Assembly (NCBI GenBank): GCA_903900155.1
Contig: CAIUMD010000114.1
Location: 62,001-126,000, forward strand
Direction: 5' to 3'
DNA: 64,000 nt
From: an uncultured Caulobacterales bacterium
GTDB lineage: Bacteria > Pseudomonadota > Alphaproteobacteria > Caulobacterales > Caulobacteraceae
The notes under the pieces were generated by a model. That model did not search any database. It had not been told where the DNA came from and saw only the letters and a program-made list of their open reading frames with translations. Within the stretch, counting starts at the first letter, position 1. Each line of letters opens with the position of its first letter. The position numbers and the translations under genes were made by a program. Of the stretch, positions 41,195 to 49,250 are shown piece after piece.

Positions 41195-42536
41195 CGTCTT
41201 TGTCGGTGCGCGCGGAGCCTTCCTCCGTCGCGAGTCGGGCGAGCCTGTGACGCGCCATGAAATACATGCCCACGGCCATCGCCAAAGCGGACGCAACCAG
41301 CGCGGCGCCTGCTCCGGTGAGGCCGAAGGCGTTGATCAGCGGCGCCAACGCCGCGAGATAGGCGATAACGACCACCAGGCGCACGGCCAAGGCCGCGCCG
41401 GCGGCGCGCATCGAGACCAGCATAGGCTCCAGCGGCAGGGACAGGATGGCGATGGCCGCCGCAGCCACCTGCCAGTTCATGACTCCAGAGGCGTCGCCGA
41501 ACGCCTCGCCCATCACGATTTCCAGAATCCACTTGCCGGCCGCCAGGCTGACCAGCAGCAACACTCCGGCCGCGGCGCCGCCGATCAGGCCGATCTGCAT
41601 GGCCAGCTTGGTCATGGCCTGCTGGCCGCCGGTGGCGCGCATCTTGGCCAGTTCGGGATACATGGCCGGCACCATCAGCCGGGCCGGCTTGGCCATGCCG
41701 TCGGCCACCTGCTTGCCGATCCGCCAGTAAGCCGCTTGCACCGGACCCAGCATCGCGCCGACCACCAGGGTCAACACGTGGGTGAAGCCGACATCGACCG
41801 TGCTGGAGAAGTTGGTGGCCATGGCGAAGCGCCAGACGCCCGGCATGCCCCGGCTGGTCGGGCCCATCAGGGTGAAGCCATTCAGCAGGCCGCGCTTGTT
41901 CAGGTCCCAGATCGCGATCACGGCGATGTAGAAGAACGAGGCGAAGGTCCCGGCCGCCCAGGCCAGCAGGAACCACTGGATCGGCGCGTTGGTCACCGCG
42001 CAGACCGCGCAGCCGACCATCCGCACCAGCGAACTGATCGCCTGCTGGGCCGCCAGGAAGCGGAAGCGATCGAACAGGCGCAGCAGGCCCACGCCCGTGG
42101 CCGAGGTCATCACGCCGATCGACAGGGCGTACAGCGCGCCATAGCCGGTCATGTCGGCCGGCCATTGCATCTGCCGCCAGAACAGGAAGGCGCCGGCGAC
42201 GCCCAGGGCGGTGCCCAGCACGCCGCTGATCAAGTCCAGCAGCAGCGACAGGCGCAGCACCTGCTGGAACCTGGGCTTGTCGCCGTCCATGGCCGGGGCC
42301 GTGCCGTAGGTGATCAAGGTCTGCCAGGACTGGAAGTGCGCCACCTCGCCCAGGAACTGGGCGAAGGCGTTGATCAGCACCACCACGCCCATCAGCTCCT
42401 TGCCGAGGCTGCGGGCGGTCAGGGCGATATAGGCCAGGCCGACGATGGCGTTGACCACGCGGCCGCTCAGCAGCTGACCGGCGTTGCCGAGCACCTTCTT
42501 GAGCGGCGAGACGGGCGGAGGCGCGGCGTGGGTCAT
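41157..42536 (-). CDS. Polysaccharide-synthase/Wzx-type lipid flippase
   Basis: A 459-residue membrane protein with about twelve hydrophobic segments, belonging to the MOP/Wzx superfamily. Notable pieces are NAGQLLSGRVVNAIVGLAYI (start), FSSTVDVGFTHVLTLVVGA, and YWRIGKQVADGMAKPARLM in the middle, a conserved loop of Wzx-like proteins. Such proteins flip lipid-linked sugars. Within this operon the natural cargo would be ceramide phosphoglycerate or a related head-group lipid, moved from the cytoplasmic to the periplasmic leaflet. The ATG overlaps the TagF-like stop by 4 bp. Confidence 0.83.
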   Translation of the reverse strand: MTHAAPPPVSPLKKVLGNAGQLLSGRVVNAIVGLAYIALTARSLGKELMGVVVLINAFAQFLGEVAHFQSWQTLITYGTAPAMDGDKPRFQQVLRLSLLLDLISGVLGTALGVAGAFLFWRQMQWPADMTGYGALYALSIGVMTSATGVGLLRLFDRFRFLAAQQAISSLVRMVGCAVCAVTNAPIQWFLLAWAAGTFASFFYIAVIAIWDLNKRGLLNGFTLMGPTSRGMPGVWRFAMATNFSSTVDVGFTHVLTLVVGAMLGPVQAAYWRIGKQVADGMAKPARLMVPAMYPELAKMRATGGQQAMTKLAMQIGLIGGAAAGVLLLVSLAAGKWILEIVMGEAFGDASGVMNWQVAAAAIAILSLPLEPMLVSMRAAGAALAVRLVVVIAYLAALAPLINAFGLTGAGAALVASALAMAVGMYFMARHRLARLATEEGSARTDKDDERLSYDHPHGA

Positions 42537-43657
42537 GCCGCGTGCTCCAGCTTGTCGACGATGGCGCGGGCGGCGCGCACCGAGGCGGGGGTTTTGCTGA
42601 CGTCGAAGGTCTCGTCGATGCCCCAGGTCTGGGTCTCGCGATAGTCCTCGTGGGTCGCGAAGGCCTGGTCCAAACCCTGGCTCAGGTTGTCGATGTTCTC
42701 CAGCACCGGGCCGTACAGCCAGTGGTGGAAGCTGGGATCGCCGCACCACGACGCGCCGCTGCTGTTGAGGAACAGGCACGGCTTGGGCGTGCGCAGAAAC
42801 TCGTAGACCTGGCTGGAGACGTCGCCCAGATAGAGGTCGGCGGCCTTGGTGTAGGTCATGTCCGCCGCCGCCGGCCCGCCCAGGTCGATATGGATGCGCG
42901 GGTTCTCGGCGAAGCGTTTGAACGCGCCGCGCTCGTCCATCGAGGCCGTTTCGAACAGCCGTATATGCGGGGCGAAGATCAGGTTGTAGCGGTCGTTGGT
43001 CGCGAAATATTCCAGCACCCGCTGGCCCCACTTGGGCCAGGAGCCGAGCTCGGCGTGGAAGTGCGGGTTGTACAGCACCACAGGGCCGGCCTTGTCGAAG
43101 CGAGGGACTTCGCGCTGGGGCAGCTCGTCGACCAGGTCGAACTTGGGATAGCCGACCATGGCGCAGGTGTCTTCGGTGACCCAGCCCTCGTCCATCATCC
43201 GGTCGCGCTGCTTGCGGCCGGCGGCCATGACCAGGTCGAAAAGCTTCAGGCGCGGCTCGAACGGGCCTTCTCGGTCGCCGGCGCCGTGTTGGGTGTAGAC
43301 CAGCAGCGGATGGCGCACGCCGATGCGGCGGAGCAGGGCGGTGGTGCGCTCGGGCGTGATCACCGCGTCGTAACGGGCCAGGCGCAGGGCGTTGGCGATC
43401 AGCATCGGCGCCTTGGGCGGCGCGCCGCTGCCCAAGCGACGCAGCCAGGCCGGCGGCAGCAGGACCAGTTCGATCGGCGCGCCGCCCAACTCGGTCAGCA
43501 GGCTGGCGACATAGTCGAGCAGTTCGGGCGTGGTCGCGGCGATTTCGACCTTGATGGCGGGCCAGCGTCTGGCCATGGCGACAGCCACCGACAGGCTGTG
43601 CCAGACCTGATGGTGTTGCGCGATGTAGAGAAAGCAGACGCGTTTGGCGGCGGCCAC
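42533..43657 (-). CDS. CDP-glycerol glycerophosphotransferase-like (TagB/TagF family) transferase
   Basis: The GTG at 43657, one base after the lptC-like stop, gives 374 residues; an ATG at 43690 is an alternative. The GT-B type transferase core of the teichoic-acid family is readable: VLYNPHFH, YNLIFAPHIRLFE, and KAADLYLGDVSSQVYEFL. Family members transfer glycerol phosphate from CDP-glycerol. Gram-negative cells of this group have no teichoic acid, but the CpgD-type enzyme nearby makes CDP-glycerate, a close analogue. This is therefore the best candidate for the step that puts phosphoglycerate on ceramide phosphate. The claim is inference. Confidence 0.82.
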   Translation of the reverse strand: MAAAKRVCFLYIAQHHQVWHSLSVAVAMARRWPAIKVEIAATTPELLDYVASLLTELGGAPIELVLLPPAWLRRLGSGAPPKAPMLIANALRLARYDAVITPERTTALLRRIGVRHPLLVYTQHGAGDREGPFEPRLKLFDLVMAAGRKQRDRMMDEGWVTEDTCAMVGYPKFDLVDELPQREVPRFDKAGPVVLYNPHFHAELGSWPKWGQRVLEYFATNDRYNLIFAPHIRLFETASMDERGAFKRFAENPRIHIDLGGPAAADMTYTKAADLYLGDVSSQVYEFLRTPKPCLFLNSSGASWCGDPSFHHWLYGPVLENIDNLSQGLDQAFATHEDYRETQTWGIDETFDVSKTPASVRAARAIVDKLEHAA

Positions 43658-43658
43658 G

Positions 43659-44291
43659 TCAGCGTCCGGGCTCCAGCCGCGTGCGGACACGGCCCTTCAG
43701 CACGACGCGGTCGCCCTTGTCGGTGACATCGTAGCTGTTGGCCTGGGTGCTGCCCTTGGGGCCTTCGCCGGCGATGCCCGAATTGCCGCTGACCTCGCCG
43801 GTGCGCATGTCGATCAGCGCCTGCGGGGCGTCGAAGGTATAGCCCTCGGCGCTGGTGATCTTGACGTCCTGCGACAGCAGCAAGGTGTGCTCGGCCTCGC
43901 GATAGAGGCCCGTCTTGGCGGTGGCCTGGCTGGGGTCGGCCGCGCCGTAGCCGCGGACCAGCAGCGGCGCGGTCAGGCGCACCAGGTTCTGGTCCTTGAC
44001 GTCGCGCTCGGCGTGCTGGGCGGTGATCAGGAAGGCCCGGCCGTCCTTCAGCACGCCGGTGAAGCGCGGCTTGTCCAGCACCAGGGGCGAGTTGGCCGCC
44101 TGGGTCTGGGTCTTGTTCGAGGCGAAGCTGCGCAGCGACGCCTGGCCGACCACGGCGACGCCGACGCCGATGGCGAAGATGGCCAGCGCGAAGCGCAAGC
44201 GTCGGACCGGCGCCCGGCGGTGATTGCGGGCCCGTTCTGCGGCGGTTTCAGCGGGGGGGACGGCGGGGACGCCGTCAGTCTGGGTGAGCAT
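43659..44291 (-). CDS. LptC-like single-span periplasmic protein
   Basis: A 210-residue protein from the ATG at 44291. It has a basic cytoplasmic stub, one membrane segment (LRFALAIFAIGVGVAVVGQA, about residues 35-55), and a beta-jellyroll with FTGVLKDGRAFLITAQHAER, LLLSQDVKITSAEGYTFDAP and RTGEVSGNSGIAGEGPKG (given in short pieces). This is the LptC/DUF1239 pattern, the piece that hands lipid from LptFG to LptA. It is the first gene of the spt operon, so with the lptF- and lptG-like genes it could form a dedicated sphingolipid bridge. The frame extends upstream without a credible start. Confidence 0.82.
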   Translation of the reverse strand: MLTQTDGVPAVPPAETAAERARNHRRAPVRRLRFALAIFAIGVGVAVVGQASLRSFASNKTQTQAANSPLVLDKPRFTGVLKDGRAFLITAQHAERDVKDQNLVRLTAPLLVRGYGAADPSQATAKTGLYREAEHTLLLSQDVKITSAEGYTFDAPQALIDMRTGEVSGNSGIAGEGPKGSTQANSYDVTDKGDRVVLKGRVRTRLEPGR

Positions 44292-44443
44292 TTGGGGAAT
44301 GGATAGTCCTACGCCGCCGTTCGCCCAAGACCTTTGTTTCCGGTGCGCGGTCCTGGCGCATGCAAGTGGCCTGCAGATGGCGGCGGCTGACGCCTCGTCC
44401 AGTGCGATCGCCAGGTCTGTTGTTTGTGTCACCGAAGCGCGTG

Positions 44444-45520
44444 ATGATCCGCGATATGTTCGATCGACCCGCGCAACACAAGGATTTCGGCGTCTTCCTG
44501 CCGGTGGCCAACGGCGGATGGATCGTGTCCAGGACCACGCCCCAGCTGGACGGGCTGTATGCCCAGAACCGGGCCGCCGCGATCACGGCCGACGAGGTCG
44601 GCATGGATTTCGTGATGTCGATGGGCAAGTTCCGGGGCTTTGGCGGCGAGACCGACCATTGGGGGACCTCACTCGAGTCGGTGACCCTGATGGCCGCCAT
44701 CGCCGAGGCGACCCAGCGCGTGCGCATCTGGGCCACGGTGCATCCGCTGCTGCAGAACCCGGCGGTGGCCGCCAAGCTAATTTCCACTATCGACCATATC
44801 AGCGGCGGTCGGGCCGGCCTGAACATCGTCGCGGGGGCCTACAAGGCCGAGTTCGACCAGATGAGCGCCTGGGACGATTCGCTGTCTCATGACGACCGCT
44901 ACGCCCTGGCCGAGGAATGGACGACCATCGTCAAGCGCTTGTGGACCGAGGACAGCGTCGACTTCGCGGGCAAGTACTTCACGATGAAGGACTGCCAGTC
45001 CAAGCCCAAGCCCTTGTCGGCGCCGCGTCCCGAGTTGATCTGCGCGGGCATGTCCGACCGCGGTTTCCAGTTCTCGGTGCGCGAGGCCGACGCCTGTTTC
45101 ATCGGCGGTCGCTCCCGGGAAGAGCACCGCGAGGCCTCGCGCCGGGCCAAGGCCCTGGCCGCAGAGCTGGGCAAGACCGTCCGCACCTACGCCATGTGCA
45201 CCATCATCCACGCCGAGAGCGATGCGGGCGCCGAGGCCCTGGTCCGGCGCTATGCCGAGGGCGCGGACATGGGCGCGATCGTGGCCATGCTGGCCAGCTG
45301 GGGCGCGCCGCCCGAGCGCCTGGACGCGGTGGCCCGGAAGCAGGGCGCGTTCATGACCCAGACCATGATCGGCTCGCCCGCCACCTGCCGCGAGCAGGTC
45401 GAGGCCTTTATGACCGAGTGCGAACTGGACGGATTGATGCTGATCTTCCCCGACTATGTGGAGGGCCTGTCGATGTTCGGCTCCGAGATCTTGCCGCAGC
45501 TGCGTTCGGTGTTCTCGTGA
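44444..45520 (+). CDS. LLM-class flavin-dependent monooxygenase (RutA-like)
   Basis: From the ATG at 44444 the product has 358 residues; the ATG at 44456 (MFDRP) is also possible. It is luciferase-like with the RutA pattern: FGVFLPVANGGWIVS, GFGGETDHWGTSLES, HISGGRAGLNIVAGAY, and GYTxRE-like ICAGMSDRGFQFS. RutA opens pyrimidine rings with FMNH2 and O2. The next gene encodes a RutB-like hydrolase overlapping by 4 bp. However no RutC-F or flavin reductase gene follows, so the substrate may be another N-heterocycle. It is divergent from the lptC-like/spt operon. Confidence 0.83.
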   Translation: MIRDMFDRPAQHKDFGVFLPVANGGWIVSRTTPQLDGLYAQNRAAAITADEVGMDFVMSMGKFRGFGGETDHWGTSLESVTLMAAIAEATQRVRIWATVHPLLQNPAVAAKLISTIDHISGGRAGLNIVAGAYKAEFDQMSAWDDSLSHDDRYALAEEWTTIVKRLWTEDSVDFAGKYFTMKDCQSKPKPLSAPRPELICAGMSDRGFQFSVREADACFIGGRSREEHREASRRAKALAAELGKTVRTYAMCTIIHAESDAGAEALVRRYAEGADMGAIVAMLASWGAPPERLDAVARKQGAFMTQTMIGSPATCREQVEAFMTECELDGLMLIFPDYVEGLSMFGSEILPQLRSVFS

Positions 45521-46140
45521 ACCTCGAGCACTGGATCGCGCCGGACCGCACGGCGCTGGTGATCGTCGACATGCAGGTCGATTTCGCCTCGCCCGAAGGG
45601 CTGACGGGCCAATGGGGACTGGATCTCTCGACCGTGCCGGCGGCCCTCGCGGCGGCCGAGCGCCTGGCGGCTTGCGCCAGGGCGGCGGGCGCGCCGGTGG
45701 TGTTTGTGGGCCTGTTCACGACGCCGGAAACCGACTCCGACGCCTGGGGCGAGCGGATGCGCCGGCTCGGCAACGACCCGGAGGCCAGCCCGGCGCTGTG
45801 CCGCGTCGGCGCGCCAGGCAGTGACTTCGTCGGCCCCCAGCCCGCGCCGGGCGAGCTGGTCTTCCGCAAGACGCGCTACAGCCCGTTCTGGGACACCGAT
45901 ATCGACGCGCAGCTGAATGCGCTGGACGTCGATACGCTGGTCATCGCCGGCCTGACGACCGAGTGCTGCGTCGCCGACACCGCCAAGGACGCCTTCAACC
46001 GCGACTACCACGTGTTCGTCGCCGCCGACGCCTGCGCGGCCTATGAGCCGGACCTGCATGCAGGCGCGCTGAAGATGCTGGAGCTGAACACCGCGATCCT
46101 GACGGATACGGCCAGCATAGCCGCCGTCTGGGGCGCCTGA
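45517..46140 (+). CDS. Isochorismatase-family amidohydrolase (RutB-like)
   Basis: A 207-residue cysteine hydrolase from a GTG overlapping the previous stop (GTGA). Catalytic triad motifs: ALVIVDMQVDF (Asp), FRKTRYSPFWDT (Lys) and GLTTECCVADTAKDAF (Cys). RutB hydrolyses the peroxyureidoacrylate made by RutA to carbamate and aminoacrylate. Pairing with the LLM monooxygenase supports a matching two-step reaction. The cluster ends here; the next gene is convergent after 27 bp. Confidence 0.86.
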   Translation: MNLEHWIAPDRTALVIVDMQVDFASPEGLTGQWGLDLSTVPAALAAAERLAACARAAGAPVVFVGLFTTPETDSDAWGERMRRLGNDPEASPALCRVGAPGSDFVGPQPAPGELVFRKTRYSPFWDTDIDAQLNALDVDTLVIAGLTTECCVADTAKDAFNRDYHVFVAADACAAYEPDLHAGALKMLELNTAILTDTASIAAVWGA

Positions 46141-46167
46141 TGGCGAAGCGGTGCGGGCCTCTTCGGT

Positions 46168-47541
46168 CTACCCGGACAACCCATTCGGGGCGTAACCGCG
46201 CATCGGCTCCATGGCCGCGCGGATGTCGTCCTCCAGCATCCACAGGCGATCCTGGCCCCAGTGGGCGGGCTGGCCGCTGACCCGGAAGCTGGGCGCGCCC
46301 CACAGGCCCGCATCCAGCAGGGCGGCGCGGTTAGTCTCGACCCTGTCGCGCCAGCTCTCGTCGGCGAGGGCGGCGGACACTTGCGCGTCGGTCAGGCCCG
46401 CACGGCGGGCGACGGCGTGGAGACCGGCGTCCTCGGCCAGGGCGATCCCATCGGCGAAGGCGGCCTTCAGGCCCAGTTCCGCAAAGTCCTCGCCCAGGCC
46501 CAGCGGAATCGCGTGATGCAGCACCGCCAGGGCGCGTTCGGCGCCCGCGCCGACCGGATCGACGATCTTGCCGAACCGCAGTCCCAGGCGCTCGGCCTCG
46601 CGCTTGCAGTCGAGGGCGATGTAGAGCGTCTTCACGCGCGGCACGGCCAGGCCCCGCATGACCATCGGCAGGATGGGGCGCAGCTCCAGCTTGGCGCCAT
46701 AGGCCTGCGCCAGTTGCCGGATGCGCGGCAGCACCAGCCAGGAATAGGGACTGCGGAACGAGAACCACAGCTCGATCGTGGGCGCGGCCAGGCCCAGGGG
46801 CGGGCTCGGCGTGGGCTCCAGCGCCGGGGCCAGCGGCGGCGCGGCGGCTTCGCGGTCAAGGCCGCGGTCGGCCAGCCGGCGCTCCAGCCAGCCCAGGCGA
46901 TCGACGCCCCAGAACCACTCGTCCTCGAAGTGGAACATGCCGCCCAGATAGTGGCCCAGCCGCACGCGCTGCATCTGGCCGGCGATCAGGATGTCGTCGA
47001 CCTGGCGCGGGTCCTGGCCGCTGGCCCAGGCGGCCATGCCGGCCAGGGTGCGGGCGTCGCCGGACCACAAAGCCGCGCCGGCGGCCGAGGCGACCTCCTC
47101 GAAGCGGCCGCGCTCCAGGGCGTCGGCCAGCACGACCTCCAGCCGGCGCACGGCTTCTGGGTCGGGCAGGGCGGCCTTGGCCGGGAAACCCAGGCCCCGG
47201 GCGCAGGCCAGGCGGGCGGCGTCGCGCAGGCCGTAGTCGCGCAGGCGCTCGCGATCCGGCGCGGCCGAGTCCTGGGGCGGCGGGACCAGCCAGGCAGCGA
47301 TCTCGACGTCGTAGCGCGCCCGCAGGCGCGGCAGCATCTGCGCCGCCAGGTGCGAATAGGGGTCGTCGGCCTGGTGGAAATAGCGGACGGTCGGCTTTTC
47401 GCCGCGCAGCTTGGCCCGCATGGCGGCCAGGTCGCGGGCCAGCTTGCGTCGGGCGGGACTGGTCAGGGCGGCGGTTACGCCGCGCATGAGAACGGTGCGC
47501 AGGGACAAGGGGCGGGCCTCCAAGTGTCGGGTGGATGACAT
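46168..47541 (-). CDS. Double DsbA-like / 2-hydroxychromene-2-carboxylate isomerase family protein
   Basis: A 457-residue protein made of two copies of the kappa-GST/HCCA-isomerase fold. The first (about residues 50-240) opens with YFHQADDPYSHLAAQML; the second (about 258-450) with LWFSFRSPYSWLVLPRI. The second ends in the typical WGAPSFRVSGQPAHWGQDRLWML; the first shows FHFEDEWFWGVDRLGWLE at the matching place. No CxxC motif is present, so it is not a redox DsbA. Ordinary HCCA isomerases have about 200 residues, so this is a tandem duplication in one chain. The substrate is unknown. Confidence 0.8.
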   Translation of the reverse strand: MSSTRHLEARPLSLRTVLMRGVTAALTSPARRKLARDLAAMRAKLRGEKPTVRYFHQADDPYSHLAAQMLPRLRARYDVEIAAWLVPPPQDSAAPDRERLRDYGLRDAARLACARGLGFPAKAALPDPEAVRRLEVVLADALERGRFEEVASAAGAALWSGDARTLAGMAAWASGQDPRQVDDILIAGQMQRVRLGHYLGGMFHFEDEWFWGVDRLGWLERRLADRGLDREAAAPPLAPALEPTPSPPLGLAAPTIELWFSFRSPYSWLVLPRIRQLAQAYGAKLELRPILPMVMRGLAVPRVKTLYIALDCKREAERLGLRFGKIVDPVGAGAERALAVLHHAIPLGLGEDFAELGLKAAFADGIALAEDAGLHAVARRAGLTDAQVSAALADESWRDRVETNRAALLDAGLWGAPSFRVSGQPAHWGQDRLWMLEDDIRAAMEPMRGYAPNGLSG

Positions 47542-47597
47542 CTAGCGGCACGATGAATGTCAATATATGCTCTGACTCAAGACGAGGGAGGCGGGTG

Positions 47598-49250
47598 ATG
47601 AAGGCCTGGAAGGGGCTGCTGGCGGCGGTCGGGACGCTGGCGGTCGTCGGCGGCCTGGCCTGGTGGTTCCGCTTCGACCTGATCATCCTGATCGCCAAGT
47701 CGCGGCAGCCCAAGATCGAGGCCAACCAGCCGGTGACCTGGGTCCAGGGACCGGCCGCGCCGCCCGAGGGGCAGCGGCCGCCGAACGTGGTGTTCATCCT
47801 GGCCGACGACCTGGGCTACAACGACATCACCCTGAACGGCGGCGGCGTCGCCGGTGGGGCCGTGCCGACCCCGGCCATCGACTCGATCGCCCACCAGGGC
47901 GTGACCTTCGCCAACGGCTACAGCGGCAACGCCACCTGCGCCCCGTCGCGGGCCGCGATCATGACCGGCCGCTACGCCACCCGCTTCGGCTTCGAGTTCA
48001 CGCCGACGCCGGTGGCCTTCTCGCGCGTGGTCGGCGGCCATGCGGGCGACCCGCTGCACCCCTCGCACTTCAACAAGGACGAGGTGAAGAACACGCCCAA
48101 GGACGACAGCACCGAGGCCGTGCCGTCGACCGAGATCACCATCGCCGAGGCTCTGAAGACCCGCGGCTACCACACCATCCACCTGGGCAAGTGGCACCTG
48201 GGCGGGGTCAAGGGCTCGCGGCCCGAGGACCAGGGCTTTGACGAGAGCCTGGGCTTCATGGCCGGCGCCTCGCTGTTCGCGCCGGTCGGCGACAAGTCGG
48301 TCGAGGAGTCGCGCCAGGACTGGGATCCGATCGACAAGTTCCTGTGGGGCGCCCTGCCGTTCGCCGTGCAATACAACGGCGGCAAGATGTTCCACCCGTC
48401 GACCTACATGACCGACTACCTGACGGACGAGGCGGTCAAGGCGATCGACGCCAACAGGAACCGGCCGTTCTTCCTGTATCTGGCCTACAACGCCGTCCAC
48501 ACGCCGCTGCAGGCGCCCAAGGCCGACTATGATGCGCTGAGCCGGATCAAGGACCACCGGATGCGGGTCTATGCCGCCATGGTCCGCAATCTGGACCGCA
48601 ATATCGGCCGGGTGTTGCAGGCGCTCAAGGACAAGGGCCTGGACGACAATACCCTGGTGATCTTCACCTCCGACAACGGCGGCGCGAACTATATCGGCCT
48701 GCCCGACATCAACCGGCCGTATCGCGGCTGGAAGGCGACCTTCTTCGAGGGCGGCATCCACGTGCCGTTCCTGCTGCGCTGGCCGGGCCAGCTGCCGGCG
48801 GGCGCGGTCTATCGCAGCCCCGTGGGTCACGTAGACATCTTCGCCACCGCCGCCGGCGCGGCCGGCGCGACCCCGCCCAAGGACCGGGTGATGGACGGCG
48901 TCGACCTTGTCCCGTTCGTGAAGGGCCAGGCCGGCGGCGATCCGCACAAGGCGATGTACTGGCGCTCGGGCCGCTACAAGACCGTGCTGGCCGGCGGCTG
49001 GAAGCTGCAGGTGGCGCAGGAGCCGAACCGGACCTGGCTGTTCGACCTGTCGACCGACCCCACCGAGCGCCAGGATCTCAGCAAGGCCCGCCCCGACAAG
49101 CTGCGCGAGCTGCAGGCGACCTTGGCCCAGCTGGACGGCCAGATGGTCAAGCCGGCCTGGCCCTCGCTGATCTCGGGCGCCTTCTATATCGACCATCCGG
49201 GCGGCCAGAAGCCCAAGCCCGGTGACGAGTACGTCTATTGGGACAACTGA
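47598..49250 (+). CDS. Type I (formylglycine) arylsulfatase, membrane-anchored
   Basis: Starting at the ATG at 47598 behind GAGGGAGGCGG, the product has 550 residues. Residues 8-32 are a single hydrophobic anchor or uncleaved signal. The sulfatase core has FILADDLGYND (metal Asp pair), the signature NATCAPSRAAIMTGRY with the formylglycine Cys114, HLGKWHLGG, and FTSDNGG. An insertion around residues 140-185 sets it apart from short arylsulfatases. It needs conversion of Cys114 by a formylglycine-generating enzyme, which is encoded by the next gene. An ATG upstream at 47535 is less likely given the strong ribosome site. Confidence 0.9.
   Translation: MKAWKGLLAAVGTLAVVGGLAWWFRFDLIILIAKSRQPKIEANQPVTWVQGPAAPPEGQRPPNVVFILADDLGYNDITLNGGGVAGGAVPTPAIDSIAHQGVTFANGYSGNATCAPSRAAIMTGRYATRFGFEFTPTPVAFSRVVGGHAGDPLHPSHFNKDEVKNTPKDDSTEAVPSTEITIAEALKTRGYHTIHLGKWHLGGVKGSRPEDQGFDESLGFMAGASLFAPVGDKSVEESRQDWDPIDKFLWGALPFAVQYNGGKMFHPSTYMTDYLTDEAVKAIDANRNRPFFLYLAYNAVHTPLQAPKADYDALSRIKDHRMRVYAAMVRNLDRNIGRVLQALKDKGLDDNTLVIFTSDNGGANYIGLPDINRPYRGWKATFFEGGIHVPFLLRWPGQLPAGAVYRSPVGHVDIFATAAGAAGATPPKDRVMDGVDLVPFVKGQAGGDPHKAMYWRSGRYKTVLAGGWKLQVAQEPNRTWLFDLSTDPTERQDLSKARPDKLRELQATLAQLDGQMVKPAWPSLISGAFYIDHPGGQKPKPGDEYVYWDN

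Noticed and set aside
49238..49250. Frameshift joining sulfatase and FGE into one protein
   Set aside because: The second protein has its own lipoprotein signal immediately after the overlap, so two separate genes with a 13-bp overlap is the simpler reading.
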